Assembly (NCBI GenBank): GCA_019426215.1
Contig: CM033395.1
Location: forward strand, 813,501-877,500
Length of the DNA: 64,000 nt
Direction of reading: 5' to 3'
Source of the DNA: Buddleja alternifolia
Taxonomy: Eukaryota > Streptophyta > Magnoliopsida > Lamiales > Scrophulariaceae
Part shown: in pieces, positions 30,430 through 40,782 of the stretch
Numbering within the stretch: the first letter of the stretch is position 1
Layout of the letters: the number at the start of each line of letters is the position of its first letter
The notes under the pieces: generated by a model
What the model was told of the DNA's origin: nothing
Databases searched by the model: none
The model's input: only the letters and a program-made list of their open reading frames with translations
Made by a program: the position numbers and the translations under genes

Positions 30430-30801
30430 ATGGAGGAGGAGGAATACTCACCTTCAAATCATCATAGTAGTAATCATCAATCCTCCTTACCAGACAATGG
30501 TGTTCTTATAAACATCAGTATTCACAACGGCAGCGATCGTGTCTTTCGATATCGTATAAAACGTGACGTTCCTCTGCAGCGACTCATGATTGATTACTCT
30601 CGACGATTAGGAATCAACCACAAAACTATTCGATTCATCTACGACGGTCGACGTGTTAAGGAATCAACTACGCCCCATGACATGGACATGGAGGACGGGG
30701 CCGTCATTGACGCTTTGTCTGAGCAGTCTGGTGGCGGCGTGCCGGTGGTACTTTTATCAGCTATCTATCTCAATTCATTTCTTTATTTAAAATTCCAGTA
30801 A
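30430..30801 (+). CDS. SUMO-like ubiquitin-fold modifier with C-terminal tail
   Basis: A 123-residue protein. A 24-residue, Ser/His/Asn-rich N-terminal extension (1-24) precedes the core (25-99): VLINISIHNGSDRVFRYRIKR-type strand pair, VPLQRLMIDYSRRLGI helix, KTIRFIYDGRRV, TPHDMDMEDGAVIDAL, closely following plant SUMO. SEQSGG (97-102) gives the diglycine site, followed by a 21-residue, mostly hydrophobic tail. The tail arises from a 5-base difference (GTGCC) relative to the broken copy at 8581, which reads GGGGGTFIN and stops; either frame keeps the GG. There is no lysine in the N-terminal tail. Probably functional if processed; the tail is unusually long for a SUMO precursor. Confidence 0.8.
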   Translation: MEEEEYSPSNHHSSNHQSSLPDNGVLINISIHNGSDRVFRYRIKRDVPLQRLMIDYSRRLGINHKTIRFIYDGRRVKESTTPHDMDMEDGAVIDALSEQSGGGVPVVLLSAIYLNSFLYLKFQ

Positions 30802-30953
30802 AGTAATTAATCATGCTCGTTGGCATCAGGAGATACATATATTGTCGCCACTTTTATATTGAGAGTTTCATTTGTGTATTTGTTGCTGGTAATGTTGTCT
30901 ACTACATTCTATTCTTGTTTAGCAATGGCAATTGGCAATGCTCTTTCAGTAAG

Positions 30954-30956
<3 letters not shown>

Positions 30957-30985
<29 letters not shown>
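30957..30985. repeat. TA microsatellite
   Basis: (AT)n tract 3' of the SUMO-like gene. The flank 30787-30890 is shared with 8880-8990, downstream of the broken SUMO-like gene. Confidence 0.8.
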
Positions 30986-30988
<3 letters not shown>

Positions 30989-31198
30989 TAGTACTATGGA
31001 AAACCTAGTTTTGAATCAAAGTAATCAAAAAGAAAAAGAAAACAAAGTTCTTCAGAACAAGTGGTTATCAACAAAGACTTTTGAGAGATTAATTCGCATA
31101 TAATTCACACTTTAATATGACAACAATTTCCAAGTGTTTTTGACTTATTGTTGAAGGAATTTTCAAGAAATTTGGAAGAAAGTTCTGCTGATATCAAT

Positions 31199-31490
31199 TT
31201 ATAAAGAGGAAGAGGAATATTTTTTGCATGTTAAATAGAAAACTGTGGCCACAAAGAAAATCCCAGCTCGAACCAGTAGCCTGGCTGCATTAATTGATAA
31301 GATAATTATCTTCGACACGAAGTTGTGGCAAAGGCTAACACCACAGCAGGAGAACTGATAATGGCGGAATTTTGTTACGATCATCATCAGTATTGCTTGA
31401 AAATGGCCTATTAGATTGGACTGCAATTTCTATGGCTGATGTTAGGCAGCCCTATGATGAGGTCTGGCCAATCCAGATCACATTAATCCT
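31199..31490 (-). pseudogene. Fragment of the four-helix membrane-protein gene
   Basis: The minus strand matches 12578-12870 in order: the VRAGIFFVATVFYL segment (helix 3), the helix 2 region, the GHNKIPP-equivalent loop and the WP..IGYCLTSAIEIAV region. Several small deletions, one of them removing the ENPNLSR loop, break the frame, and both the N-terminus and helix 4 are missing or altered. The fragment lies 400 bases after the SUMO-like gene and in the opposite orientation, the same arrangement as the 8581/12478 pair. Confidence 0.8.
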
Positions 31491-32564
31491 GTTAATCCTA
31501 CAAAATTCACATTCATTTCAATAAAATCATTTCAAATGCATGAGTAGTACATATGAATTTCTTTCAGGTATGAAAGTTAAACAGATTTAAAAGGTTCATA
31601 AAAATACAAATACAAAAGAGAATATATAAGTACTTGACATGTAAAATTATTAAGTTTGGTCAAAATATAATATAGTGGAAGTATACATGTAAGTAATGAT
31701 ATATTAATTCTTTGGAGTAATTTCACGCTATTTTTAATAGTATTTTCATAATATACATATCGTTTTATTTGAATTTTTAATTATTTATTCTTTTGAGGGA
31801 TTAACTTATTCATGTCCATATTTTGTTAATTAGATATCCACTTGCTATTTCATAATTTTTGATTCTGTGATATTAATTTGTTAATGGTATATGTGCATAC
31901 AAATTTATATTATAATTTATACCATATTATCAAGTTATAGATTTTTCGGATATCTGAATTTCAAAGTTGATATTTTTTAATTGTTAATTAGTAACTTGTA
32001 TCAACAGATACATATATTATCATGTTATATGTTGTTGAAAAGTTAAAGTTCAAAGTTGATATTTGGTTAAATGTTAATACATTTTCATGACCGATTACAT
32101 ATATCTAATTTTTTGGCTTTGTAATATTTACAAAAGTTGCACCAGTACAAATAATTTTACTTCTACTAATCAATTTTCAATAGGTTGAATGTTTCGTAAT
32201 GGCAATTACATTTTCAATATACTTATGATATATTAACTTGAATCACGCCTTTTTTTTTAATGAAACGGTTACATTATTATATCAGAGATTGAATCAACAA
32301 TCCTAGTCAGCAATTTCCTATTACAAACTAGTAATCGGCAATTTTCTATTACAAACTAGTAATCGGCAATTTTCTATTACAAACTACATAAATAAAACAA
32401 TGGTGAAATTCTAATTCGTTTTATATTTTAAATATGACAATTATGCCTAGAGATAACTTAAATTTGTATTGATTTATGTTTTCTCAATTTATTGTATTCA
32501 AATATTCTAAATATTCATTTGATCAATTATAATCTTGTATTGATTTCATAAAAATTATATATAT
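31491..32564. other. AT-rich gap with a short tandem repeat
   Basis: Very AT-rich, with no gene. Three tandem copies of a 28-base unit (GGCAATTTTCTATTACAAAC core) lie at 32308-32390. Confidence 0.5.
32308..32390. repeat. 28-bp tandem repeat, three copies
   Basis: Units (C/T)(A/G)GCAATTT(C/T)CTATTACAAACTA.. repeated three times with one or two changes, the last incomplete. Confidence 0.85.
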
Positions 32565-33086
32565 TTTACCAAATACATTTTTCCAAAATAAATCATCAGT
32601 ATTAGTAAAAAAAATATTTACTTGAAATACGACTAGTGTCTATTTAAAAAAAAAATGCTAGGAATGGAATCCATAATACGATGATATCAAGAACCATATC
32701 GAAAAAAAAAAAAGTTTATCTATTATATTATTATCATTCTCTAATGGGTATATATCGCTTTTACGTGCAACGTAAGTATTTTTCACTTCTCCTACATTTT
32801 TAATAATTAAACTAAATTTTATAAAAAAAGTACATTTGATAGTAGCAAATCAAACAAAAGCGAAAGACCGTCTATGTCAACCTATTATGATTTCACGAAG
32901 AATGTAATTAAGATTCCAGAAGAAGATACATCGGATGATCTCCAGAACAAATATGCTACGTTAAATTTAGAAAATAGCTACAACGAATAAAGAAGAAACA
33001 AAGCCACATTGAGCATGGCCCCACAACGATATGAAAAGATCCGTGTAGCTGAGCATTGATCGAACGATATCCAATAACGTTCTATT

Positions 33087-33305
33087 TCAATTCTCGGCTA
33101 CCCCATTGAGTTGTGGAGTTGCAGGAGGAGTCCATTGCAATACAATTCCATGTTCAATTAAGAATTCACCAAATTCGGCACTCATATATTCTCCACTTTG
33201 ATCAGATTGTGGTGTTTTAATATGTTTGTCAGTTTGGTTTTCAACCAAAGCCTTGAATTCTTTGAACCATTCAATAGATTCAGACTTATGCTTTATTAGG
33301 TACAC
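33087..33305 (-). pseudogene. Copia integrase core fragment
   Basis: Open stretch with YLIKHKSESIEWFKEFKALVENQT and HGIVLQWTPPATPQLNGVAEN. The catalytic Asp region reads TPQSDQSGEYM (a usual G is changed). It is continuous with the pre-integrase part at 34284-34024 across the inserted element. The frame is broken just after NGVAE. Confidence 0.8.
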
Positions 33306-33311
33306 AAGACC

Positions 33312-34014
33312 TAAGTCACATAGAGCGGGAACGGGGGCGGGGGCTGGAGCGTAGAGCGGGAGTAGGAGCGTAGAGCGACAAAAATTGAAAAATTTTAAGA
33401 GCCGGAGCGCCTTAGAGCGTACATCATATAAATATTTTTATATTTTATCTCACAATAGTTTGCATGCTATGGTTTGCCCAGTTGGTTTCTGCTAATTTCG
33501 ATGATTTTGTACCAGAGTTCGCATCCCAGTTATATACATTTTGCACGTTCTTTTTATTATTGTATTAGTCTTTCAGTTTTAATATTTCTAGAGGGACAAA
33601 AAAGACATTTGCACAAGATAAAAAAGTCAAAACCTAGTGAAAGCAAACTTTTTCTCCATTTCTTCCTTACAGCAGCTGACAATCCCTCTTCCTTCTTCTT
33701 CTTCTTTCATCTCTTCTCCATTAGAAGGGATTTCAGAACATCTTCTTTTTCTGATCTTCTTCTTTCTCGTTCACCATCTCCCTCCAACAACTTCGACCTC
33801 CGCCATCTCCGACCCCGTCTCCATCTCCGCCCCCACCATTTTCATATCATTACTTCCATCTTTCCTTCGAATTCTAAAAAACCAATTTAAGAATTCTTAA
33901 TCCGTGACGTAGTAATAGTTAAAGAGTCATAAGGCGGCGTCCCCGCCCTGGATTCGCCGGAGCGCGCCCATTTCGCCGGAGCCTTGGATGTCTCCAGTGA
34001 ATGATGTGATATAG
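33312..34014. mobile_element. 703-bp insertion with 9-bp target duplication
   Basis: Absent from the otherwise matching copy 2 (compare 44750-44760). Flanked by CACAAGACC at 33303-33311 and 34015-34023, so the duplication is 8 or 9 bases. Ends are short and imperfectly inverted: (C)TAAGTCACAT on the left, inverse of the right end (C)TATATCACAT. The body contains G-rich GAGCGGGAGTAGGAGCG repeats near the left end, a T/C-rich middle (33640-33840) and GC-rich CGCCGGAGC repeats near the right end. No transposase. An 8-9 base duplication fits a non-autonomous hAT or Mutator-type element. Confidence 0.75.
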
Positions 34015-34284
34015 CACAAGACCATACCTAGAGTGATCATCAGTAAATGAAATGAAGTATTGAAAACCTCCACGAGCCATTTTCTCGAAAGGCCAACAAA
34101 TGTCAGTATGTATTAAACCAGAGACTTCATTAGCTTGTTCAAAATGCCATGTGAAGGGTGATCTAGTCATTTTGCCTTTGAGACAAGACTCGAAATTAGG
34201 GAGTGAGTCCGACCTAAATGTGCTTATTAGCCCATTTTTCTCAAGTTCACGAATCTTATATTCTCCAGCATGACCTAGTCTCAA
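33919..34284 (-). pseudogene. Copia GAG-pre-integrase fragment
   Basis: From 34284 the frame reads RLGHAGEYKIRELEKNG.., CLKGKMTRSPFTWHFEQAN, HTDICWPFEKMARGGFQYFISFTDDHSRYGLV, the pre-integrase region and the first catalytic Asp of integrase. It then runs into the 703-bp insertion at 34014; residues encoded below that are not copia. The usual CGPF is CWPF here. Confidence 0.8.
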
Positions 34285-34998
34285 GTGCTAGATGAGTCTT
34301 TAGTTTGTCCCAGACATACCTCGTTTTTTGGTGATTGTATTCACAATATATCTATTTTGGACATTCAAGTAATATAAACCATTTATTATGCAAAGCCAAC
34401 AAATTTATTTCTAAAATAAATATTGCAAACATTGTTCAAAAACCAGAAATCATATCCAAGTCTAACTCATACGGGAACAGAACAAATGTTTTTAAGCCCA
34501 TTGAGCGAAACAAGACAATCATCCAAAACTAGTAAATGCCCAGTAGAGATAAAAAAAAGTAGATCCTATGTGAGTAGCTACCACACTATGTCTGCTGCCT
34601 ACATGGATCATCACTTCTTACTCCTCGAGCCTCCTACTTCTTTCCAGATCTTGTTTCAAAACACAGACATGAGTGTTAGCTCCTGAGTCTAGAATCGATG
34701 AAGTGGAGAATATAGTAATAGAAAAATTAGTTTCTAAAATATAGAGTTCCATACCTGCAGCAGTATTAGCCTTTAGCTTTAGGCAGTCACGCTTCTAGTG
34801 ACTGGCCTCTTTGCATTAAAGGTAGATATTTGTCTTCTTCGGCCTATGCCCTCTGTACTTGGCAGTTTTTGCTTTTCCTATGTTTCCCTCGGCATTCAAT
34901 GCTTTCTCCTTCTTCTTGCCCCTCTTTCTCTTATTAGAACTTTAGGTCCCTCCCAAGGTTGAGATGGCTAGAGCAGACTTTTTTCCCTTTAGTTTCAT

Positions 34999-35470
34999 TT
35001 AGCCCTGGGCACTAATCAGTTTGTTCATTAGCCCAACCAATGTACATTCGATGCCATTCATATTGAAGTTCACAATGAATTGGGGAAAAGAGTTAGGGAG
35101 TGATTGCAGGATGAGATAAGTTTGACAGTGGAAATCCATGAAAAAATCGAGAGCTTCCAATCTCTCAATCATTGAAATCATTTTAAGTAAATGGTCCCCC
35201 ACCTTCTCTGATTCTCCTAATCTTTCTCAGAAGAGCTCTACGATATCTTATATCGAGCAGTACTACTGTGCTCTCTGTAAATCTCCTTGAGATGCATCAT
35301 GATCGACCTCGAGTCATCCATGTTCTCGTGGGATCTTTGTAGTTCATTATTCATGAAGCCGGGCATATAATCCTTCACGCGGATATCATCTTTACACCAA
35401 GTATTATATGCTTCACGTTCATTGTCCTCAGCATCTTCAGCTGGGGTCGTGGGTTTATCAGCTTTGAGTA
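34999..35470 (-). pseudogene. Copia gag fragment
   Basis: Gag of the copy-1 copia element: GFMNNELQRSHENMDDSRSI-type sequence at about 35360-35290, then, after a frame break, DHLLKMISMIERLEALDFFMDFH and SLPNSFPQFIVNFNMNGIECTLVGLMNKL in 35202-34999. Similar in plan to the gag at 24225 and 57244 but clearly another subfamily. Confidence 0.75.
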
Positions 35471-36393
35471 TATAGCTTTGGGTGTTAGGTCCAACCCAAC
35501 TTAAATCAATTGGGTTGTATTAGGTGCAACCCAAATAACCATATTAGTTAATTTATTAGGTGTTGGGCGAAATCAAGCTAATATTAACAGCCTAAAGGCT
35601 ATTATATAACCTTGTTCATTGGGCTTGTTAGTTTATGCGTTGGGCCAAGCCCAACACGAATAAACTCAATCTATGTTGGGCTAAGCCCTAAACATAATCT
35701 AATGTGTGATGGGCCTAGCCCAACACACCATCGTCTGTTGCACTACGCAATACCTTCGTCTTCCTCACAGCCCTAGTCAAAATTGTGCCGCTATCACCGT
35801 GCTGGCCACGGTCGTGATGTTACCAGTCATGGCTGCGGCGTCGTTACCTTCATCAGTCACCAGCCTCGCCATTGCTTTTTCCTTAACGAGACAACTCTAC
35901 AATTTCAAGGACAATTCGCAACGACGCAAATCAGCGTCTTCTCCGTCCATAAACCCCAATGTGAGACAACGTCTTTTCTGACAATTTTATCGAGAAAAAT
36001 ATATTGGCACACAACAAAGTCAATTTCGTGGCTGTCGGATTCAGAAATTGCGACGGCCATTTTTCATGGAAAAATCGGCCATTCTCTGACTGTGATATGA
36101 GCGGCTACAGTAGCGCCGCTCTAAGCGACATTCAATTCACCATCTGCCGCATCCGATGGCAGTTCAAAAAATGACAATATCATTTTTAATTGCAACGGCC
36201 TTTTCAGCAATTTTTCACCTAAAAACTCCATGGCCATCTCGTTGGATTCTAATCCGAACTACCCAAATCTCCAAATTTTGATCTCTTGGCAATCCAAGAG
36301 TGATTTCAGTGATTTCATTGGCATATAGTGGTGCCACACCGCTGCTATCTGCGTCGCACAAGGGCTTCAACCGCCTCCATCGCACAACACAGC

Positions 36394-39300
36394 GCCATAT
36401 TTTCGTCTCCTAATTTTGTAAGCTAAGGTAAGAGATATATTTCTCGGTAATTAGATTTTGTGATTTATTCAATTCTATTGTCTTCCTAGACTAAAGTGAA
36501 TTAGGTTATACAAAATTGGTCTACTCGATCTTGTGAATATTTTTTGGTATTAAAATTATTTGGTAGAAGGTTACTTAAATTCGGGCAAAGAAAAGATTCT
36601 TCAAAACTTTGAGGATCAAAGTGCAATTATTGTAAATGAAAAGTACAAATCTTTGGTGGACATATATTAAATAGATTATACATTTTATGACTGAATTGGA
36701 AGATGGATATCAAGTCTAGTGGACTGAACTCCACGTTTCATAAACGTTTGGGATCAAATTGTAAAACAAAAAGGTACAAGGACCAAATTGTAATTTTTGA
36801 GAAAACCATATTTCTGGCTGAAGAAGTAGATTAAAACCTACACCTCTTCAATTCAATACGTGGCAAGATAAAAAAAGTGCCAACATTCATTCTTCACTCT
36901 TATGCTACTATCATTTAGCCACATAGCATTCACTTCACCTCTTTCATATTCTACCCAACAAAACATTAGAAGACCCATACAGTTCTCTCCTAAAACTGAC
37001 TTAAACAGGTAGTGAGGCAAAATATTACATGACTTGGTTGTGAGAGCTTCAAGAGATTAGGAATAATGTGAAGGAAGAAAGGAAGATTTCAACGAAACTA
37101 TAATCTTCAACAGGTGAAGCATACTTCTACTTTGGATAAACCCATGCAGTAGTTATATCAATGCTTGTGTAATGTAGAAATCTAATTATAGTGTAATTTA
37201 TCGCATACATACATTTTTATATTCACTTAACCTGCTTGATTAAAGGGCCTGAAATTACAGTTTCTGAAGTTTCGGTTTGGTCTGTGTTTAAGTCACCAAA
37301 TGAGTGAATTTGTTTATGTCAATTTTTTTGGAGCACTATGAACATTTCTGGAGTCTACCCGAAAAGTGTTGCGGAGATTCAAGATGTATTGAATTTGATA
37401 AAATTCTTTAAATGGAACTATTAGGCTGTTCGGAGGGTTTAAGAATGCTTCTGTTTTGAGCTTAATTATCATATTTAGAGATTTTATTTCGTTTCGAAAA
37501 GTTTACTGTATAATTACATATGTGTTTTGATTGTGTCCAAAAAATTTGGGAAGTTTCTAAGGTTACATGATTTTTCTAATAATTTATGAATAATACTGCT
37601 AGACTGCTCTACTGGATTTTGAAAGATCACTGTTGTGAGCCTATTTCACCAACCTGGATATATTATTTATTCCAAAATTTTTTTAGTACCCATATATGTG
37701 TATTATAAACGTTTTATCCAAAGTTGAAAGTTTTTAAGGCAACAGGAAATTTCATAAAAATCTTTGATTGAAACTGCCAGGCTATTCGTCAGGTTTAAGA
37801 AAAGTTTTTGTTTTCAACTTAACTGTCATATTTACAAATTTTATTTTGTTTTGAAACTTTTACTGTAATTTTATATATGTGTTGGAAGTGGTTTCACAAA
37901 ATAATATTAGAATTTTTCAAGGAACAGAGGATTTTATAAATTTTTTTGAAACTTATGTCTATTTCTGAAAACGTTCCAGGTGCAGCCATAGTTTGGTGAG
38001 TGAATTACCCACTTAAACATGTCAATTAAGTCTGAAAATTTTATATCATGTTACTGAACTTGATTTCCCTGTTACAGTAAAATATTCGGCCAAAATCATA
38101 CTCTGATAATTTGTGAGGATTTTCGTAGTGAAACTGCGCTCATGTATATGTATCTTGCTTGCAACCTTTTTTTAACTAAAATGGCTATTTGTCTTGATAC
38201 TACTATATGCATGGTACGACTTACGAGTTTTGGTCAGGTTATTAAGTATCATAATTTAAGAATATGATGATGTGTTTGCATAACAGGATATACCCAGGGT
38301 ATGAACGAGAAACGAGACGACAACGTCGAATTGTTATAGTGAGGGTTTTTCTTTTCCTTGAAACTCTTTAATTGCCTTACCTAATTGTTATTCCCTTGTT
38401 TCGTTCTGCAACTATCTTATCGATATCTTGATGATTTTTTATTGATGAATGTAAGTTCTTAAGTGTCCCGCTCTGGTCAATATCTCGTGACTCTTGACGT
38501 TATCCTTTTCACGTCTATGGTACATATTTTTACTCGAAATGGTCTTCGGTCTAATCGTTGTTAATTCCCGAAAGTCTTATCATACCAATATCGAGTCAAT
38601 ATCTTTCTTAACATGTTGAGACCATTGTATTCCTTGGTTCTACTCCATCGGCTAAATGAGTTAAGTGTTATGCGGGACAAAGTGTCACGCGACGGCGGGG
38701 GGCCACCTCTTGAATCCGTTGGAGCCACCACTAGAATCCGAATGTCCGGAATCCATCCAAGATAGGTTCTTTTCTTGGTCTAAAGCTTTGACTCTTAAAG
38801 GTAGAGTGAAGGGAGCTAAGTGCTATATAGGAAAAAGTGTCACGTGACGGCGGGGCCACCTCTTGAACTTGTAGGAGCCACCTCTAGAATCCCGACACTT
38901 GAAAATTTCGCAGACTAAAGGGAGGTAAGTGCTATACTGGGTAAAGTGTCACGCGACGACGGGGACCACCACTTGAACCCGTAGGAGCCACCACTAGAAT
39001 CTCGACACCTGCAAATCTCAAAAGGTGTGAAATCTCTCGCTGGTATGGGACAGTGGGGAGATGGAACACAATCATATGACATGAATCTAAAGTATATGTG
39101 TTATTCTTTCTGGTTTTGTTATATGTATCGTGATTGATATTCATCGTTCTGATAGTTTGTTTGCTCCAATGATTTGCTCGATAAGTGTAATCTTGCTTCT
39201 CTTGTAATCCTCCGCTGCAGATTCCGCTTTAAAGATAAAGGTAAAGCAATCCGTTAACCTACTTCACTAAGTCATTCGGACTCACCCCTCCTTCTTTTTT

Positions 39301-39494
39301 CCTTTCAGATAAGCTTAGTATGTTAGATACGAAGGGAAAAATGAGGAGTGGAAGGAAGCATTGGTTCATTGCTATTAGGGGGAGTGATATTTTGGGATGT
39401 ATCATTGGGTATGTATATGTATTGTCTTGGAGACTTTTGATTGATAGAGTTGTGGAATTGTGTAAGACGAATGAAAGATGTATTGTTGGTTTAA
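36394..39494 (+). repeat. Left long direct repeat (LTR-like)
   Basis: About 3.1 kb, starting at ATTTTCGTCTCCTAATT. Contains three tandem, imperfect copies of a GTGTCACGYGACGGCGGGG..CCACCTCTTGAA module (38665-39010). No open frame of note. Similarity to the right copy stops at about 39494. Confidence 0.8.
38665..39010 (+). repeat. Tandem module within the long LTR
   Basis: Three copies of a 120-130 base unit: GAGCTAAGTGCTATA..GGGACAAAGTGTCACG.GACGGCGGGG, CCACCTCTTGAA and GTAGGAGCCACC. A version of the same module is found once, diverged, inside the TRIM at 13520-13625, and three times in the right repeat (43075-43410). Confidence 0.8.
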
Positions 39495-40782
39495 ATAATG
39501 GTAGATCTTTGTTGGGATGGCCAGCCAATATGAGATTCACTACTATTATAGTATTGATTTTGGATCAAACCTAATTTGAGAATTGGGAATACATTTTCCT
39601 TCCTCTAGGGTGAGTAAAATTTTGAAAGATTCATTAGGTAAGTAGTAACTACGAATTGAAGCTAGTAAGCTCATATATTCCTCAAACCCCGTTAAGTTCT
39701 GTATTATTGGTACCTACCATTCTTGAGACTTTTACTTGGTTGAATTACCTCGAACCATTTCTTGATAATCTTATGAGCTTTGATCCGTCATATCTTTTAT
39801 TTAAGTAATTATTTCTTGGTGTTATCAGCATATGTAGCACTCCATGTTCCAAAGTACTCATTATTGAACTGAAAACCTTGTCGTGCTTAATTTTGAAATC
39901 CTATCAATTTTTTTTAATGGGGAGAGCTTGTGTTTATTCATTTTTACTTAACGATCCAATTCTAGTTTTGTATTATCGTTATTCTCGACAGTCTTATTCA
40001 TTGATATTTTCCTTTGGCTCTTGCTGACCGCTAAGCTCTATACTCGTTTATAATCTCTATTCTTGGGGACCGAATTCAATGGTGTACATTTGAGGATTCT
40101 TCTATTTGAGCTTGAACTTTCTCCCAAACCCTTTATGCATTGTTCCCATTGTCAATTCTTTGGAGTCCTATATTGTCTCCGAAAATTTGCAATGTCTTTT
40201 GATTACCAATCTTTACTCCCATCTAAGTCATTTTTGTGAGAATTTTCTATTGTGAGATTCTATCTCCCTTTCAAACTATGCATCATTTCAAATTATTATT
40301 ATTGATCATCTCCCTCGTCATCGATGGCTTATGTTCATGATCGTTTATCTATTTGTTTGAATCCGCTTTAGCATCTCATTCACTTATCTTGAAAACTTTG
40401 AGCTTATACTCCTTTGCTTGAGATACATATACTCTAACCACTCGAGTGAACACTCAAATATTCTTGGTTAGATCTTTCAATTGTATAGTTACCCTCGTCC
40501 GTCAATTGATGGTATCTTATTTGTATAGCATTCAATGATTCGACTGATCGATTGTCTTACTTCCACCGTATTCAATCATCAAAACTAATTCTTATTTCTA
40601 ATATTTTAAGAATTACTTATGTCGTGTAACTTTAATATGTTGAGGATTTACGTCCTAATCCGCTCTCTTAATAATCTCTAATTCTTTTTGTCTCATGAAC
40701 ATTATTGTAATAGTTGAATGTATCCTCATCATCTTGTTCTTTCTTTGAATTTGGGGACCAAACTCTCCTAAGGAGGAAAGAT
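39495..40782 (+). other. Non-coding interior of the long-LTR element
   Basis: T/C-rich sequence with no gag, protease, RT or integrase motif in any frame. Ends in the PPT-like AAGGAGGAAAGAT. Possibly a degenerate internal region or a spacer of a non-autonomous element. Confidence 0.5.

Larger units (their letters stand above)
32565..36393 (-). repeat. Duplicated segment, copy 1: decayed copia element
   Basis: From ATATATATTTTACCAAATACAT to ..CAACACAGCGCCAT, this segment matches 44039-47114 with a few per cent differences, apart from a 703-bp insertion (33312-34014) found only here. Minus-strand content in order: a non-coding 5' part rich in TTGGGC(T/C)AAGCCCAA palindromes (35480-36393), gag (about 35470-34999), a zinc-knuckle region, protease remnants (about 34700), pre-integrase (34284-34024) and the integrase core (33305-33087). 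RT and RNase H are missing. All frames are broken. Confidence 0.85.

Noticed and set aside
32308..32390. Possible CRISPR-like short array
   Set aside because: Three head-to-tail copies of a 28-bp unit without spacers in a plant sequence; a simple tandem repeat.
33474..33890. 138-residue frame in the 703-bp insertion
   Set aside because: T/C-rich sequence gives Ser/Phe/Leu-rich translations in two frames; no domain seen. Kept only as a possible captured fragment within the insertion.
35706..36100. Plus-strand frames at 35706-36100 and 46443-46816
   Set aside because: They are antisense to the 5' part of the copia-derived segment, present in both copies but with different frame lengths; no recognisable protein.
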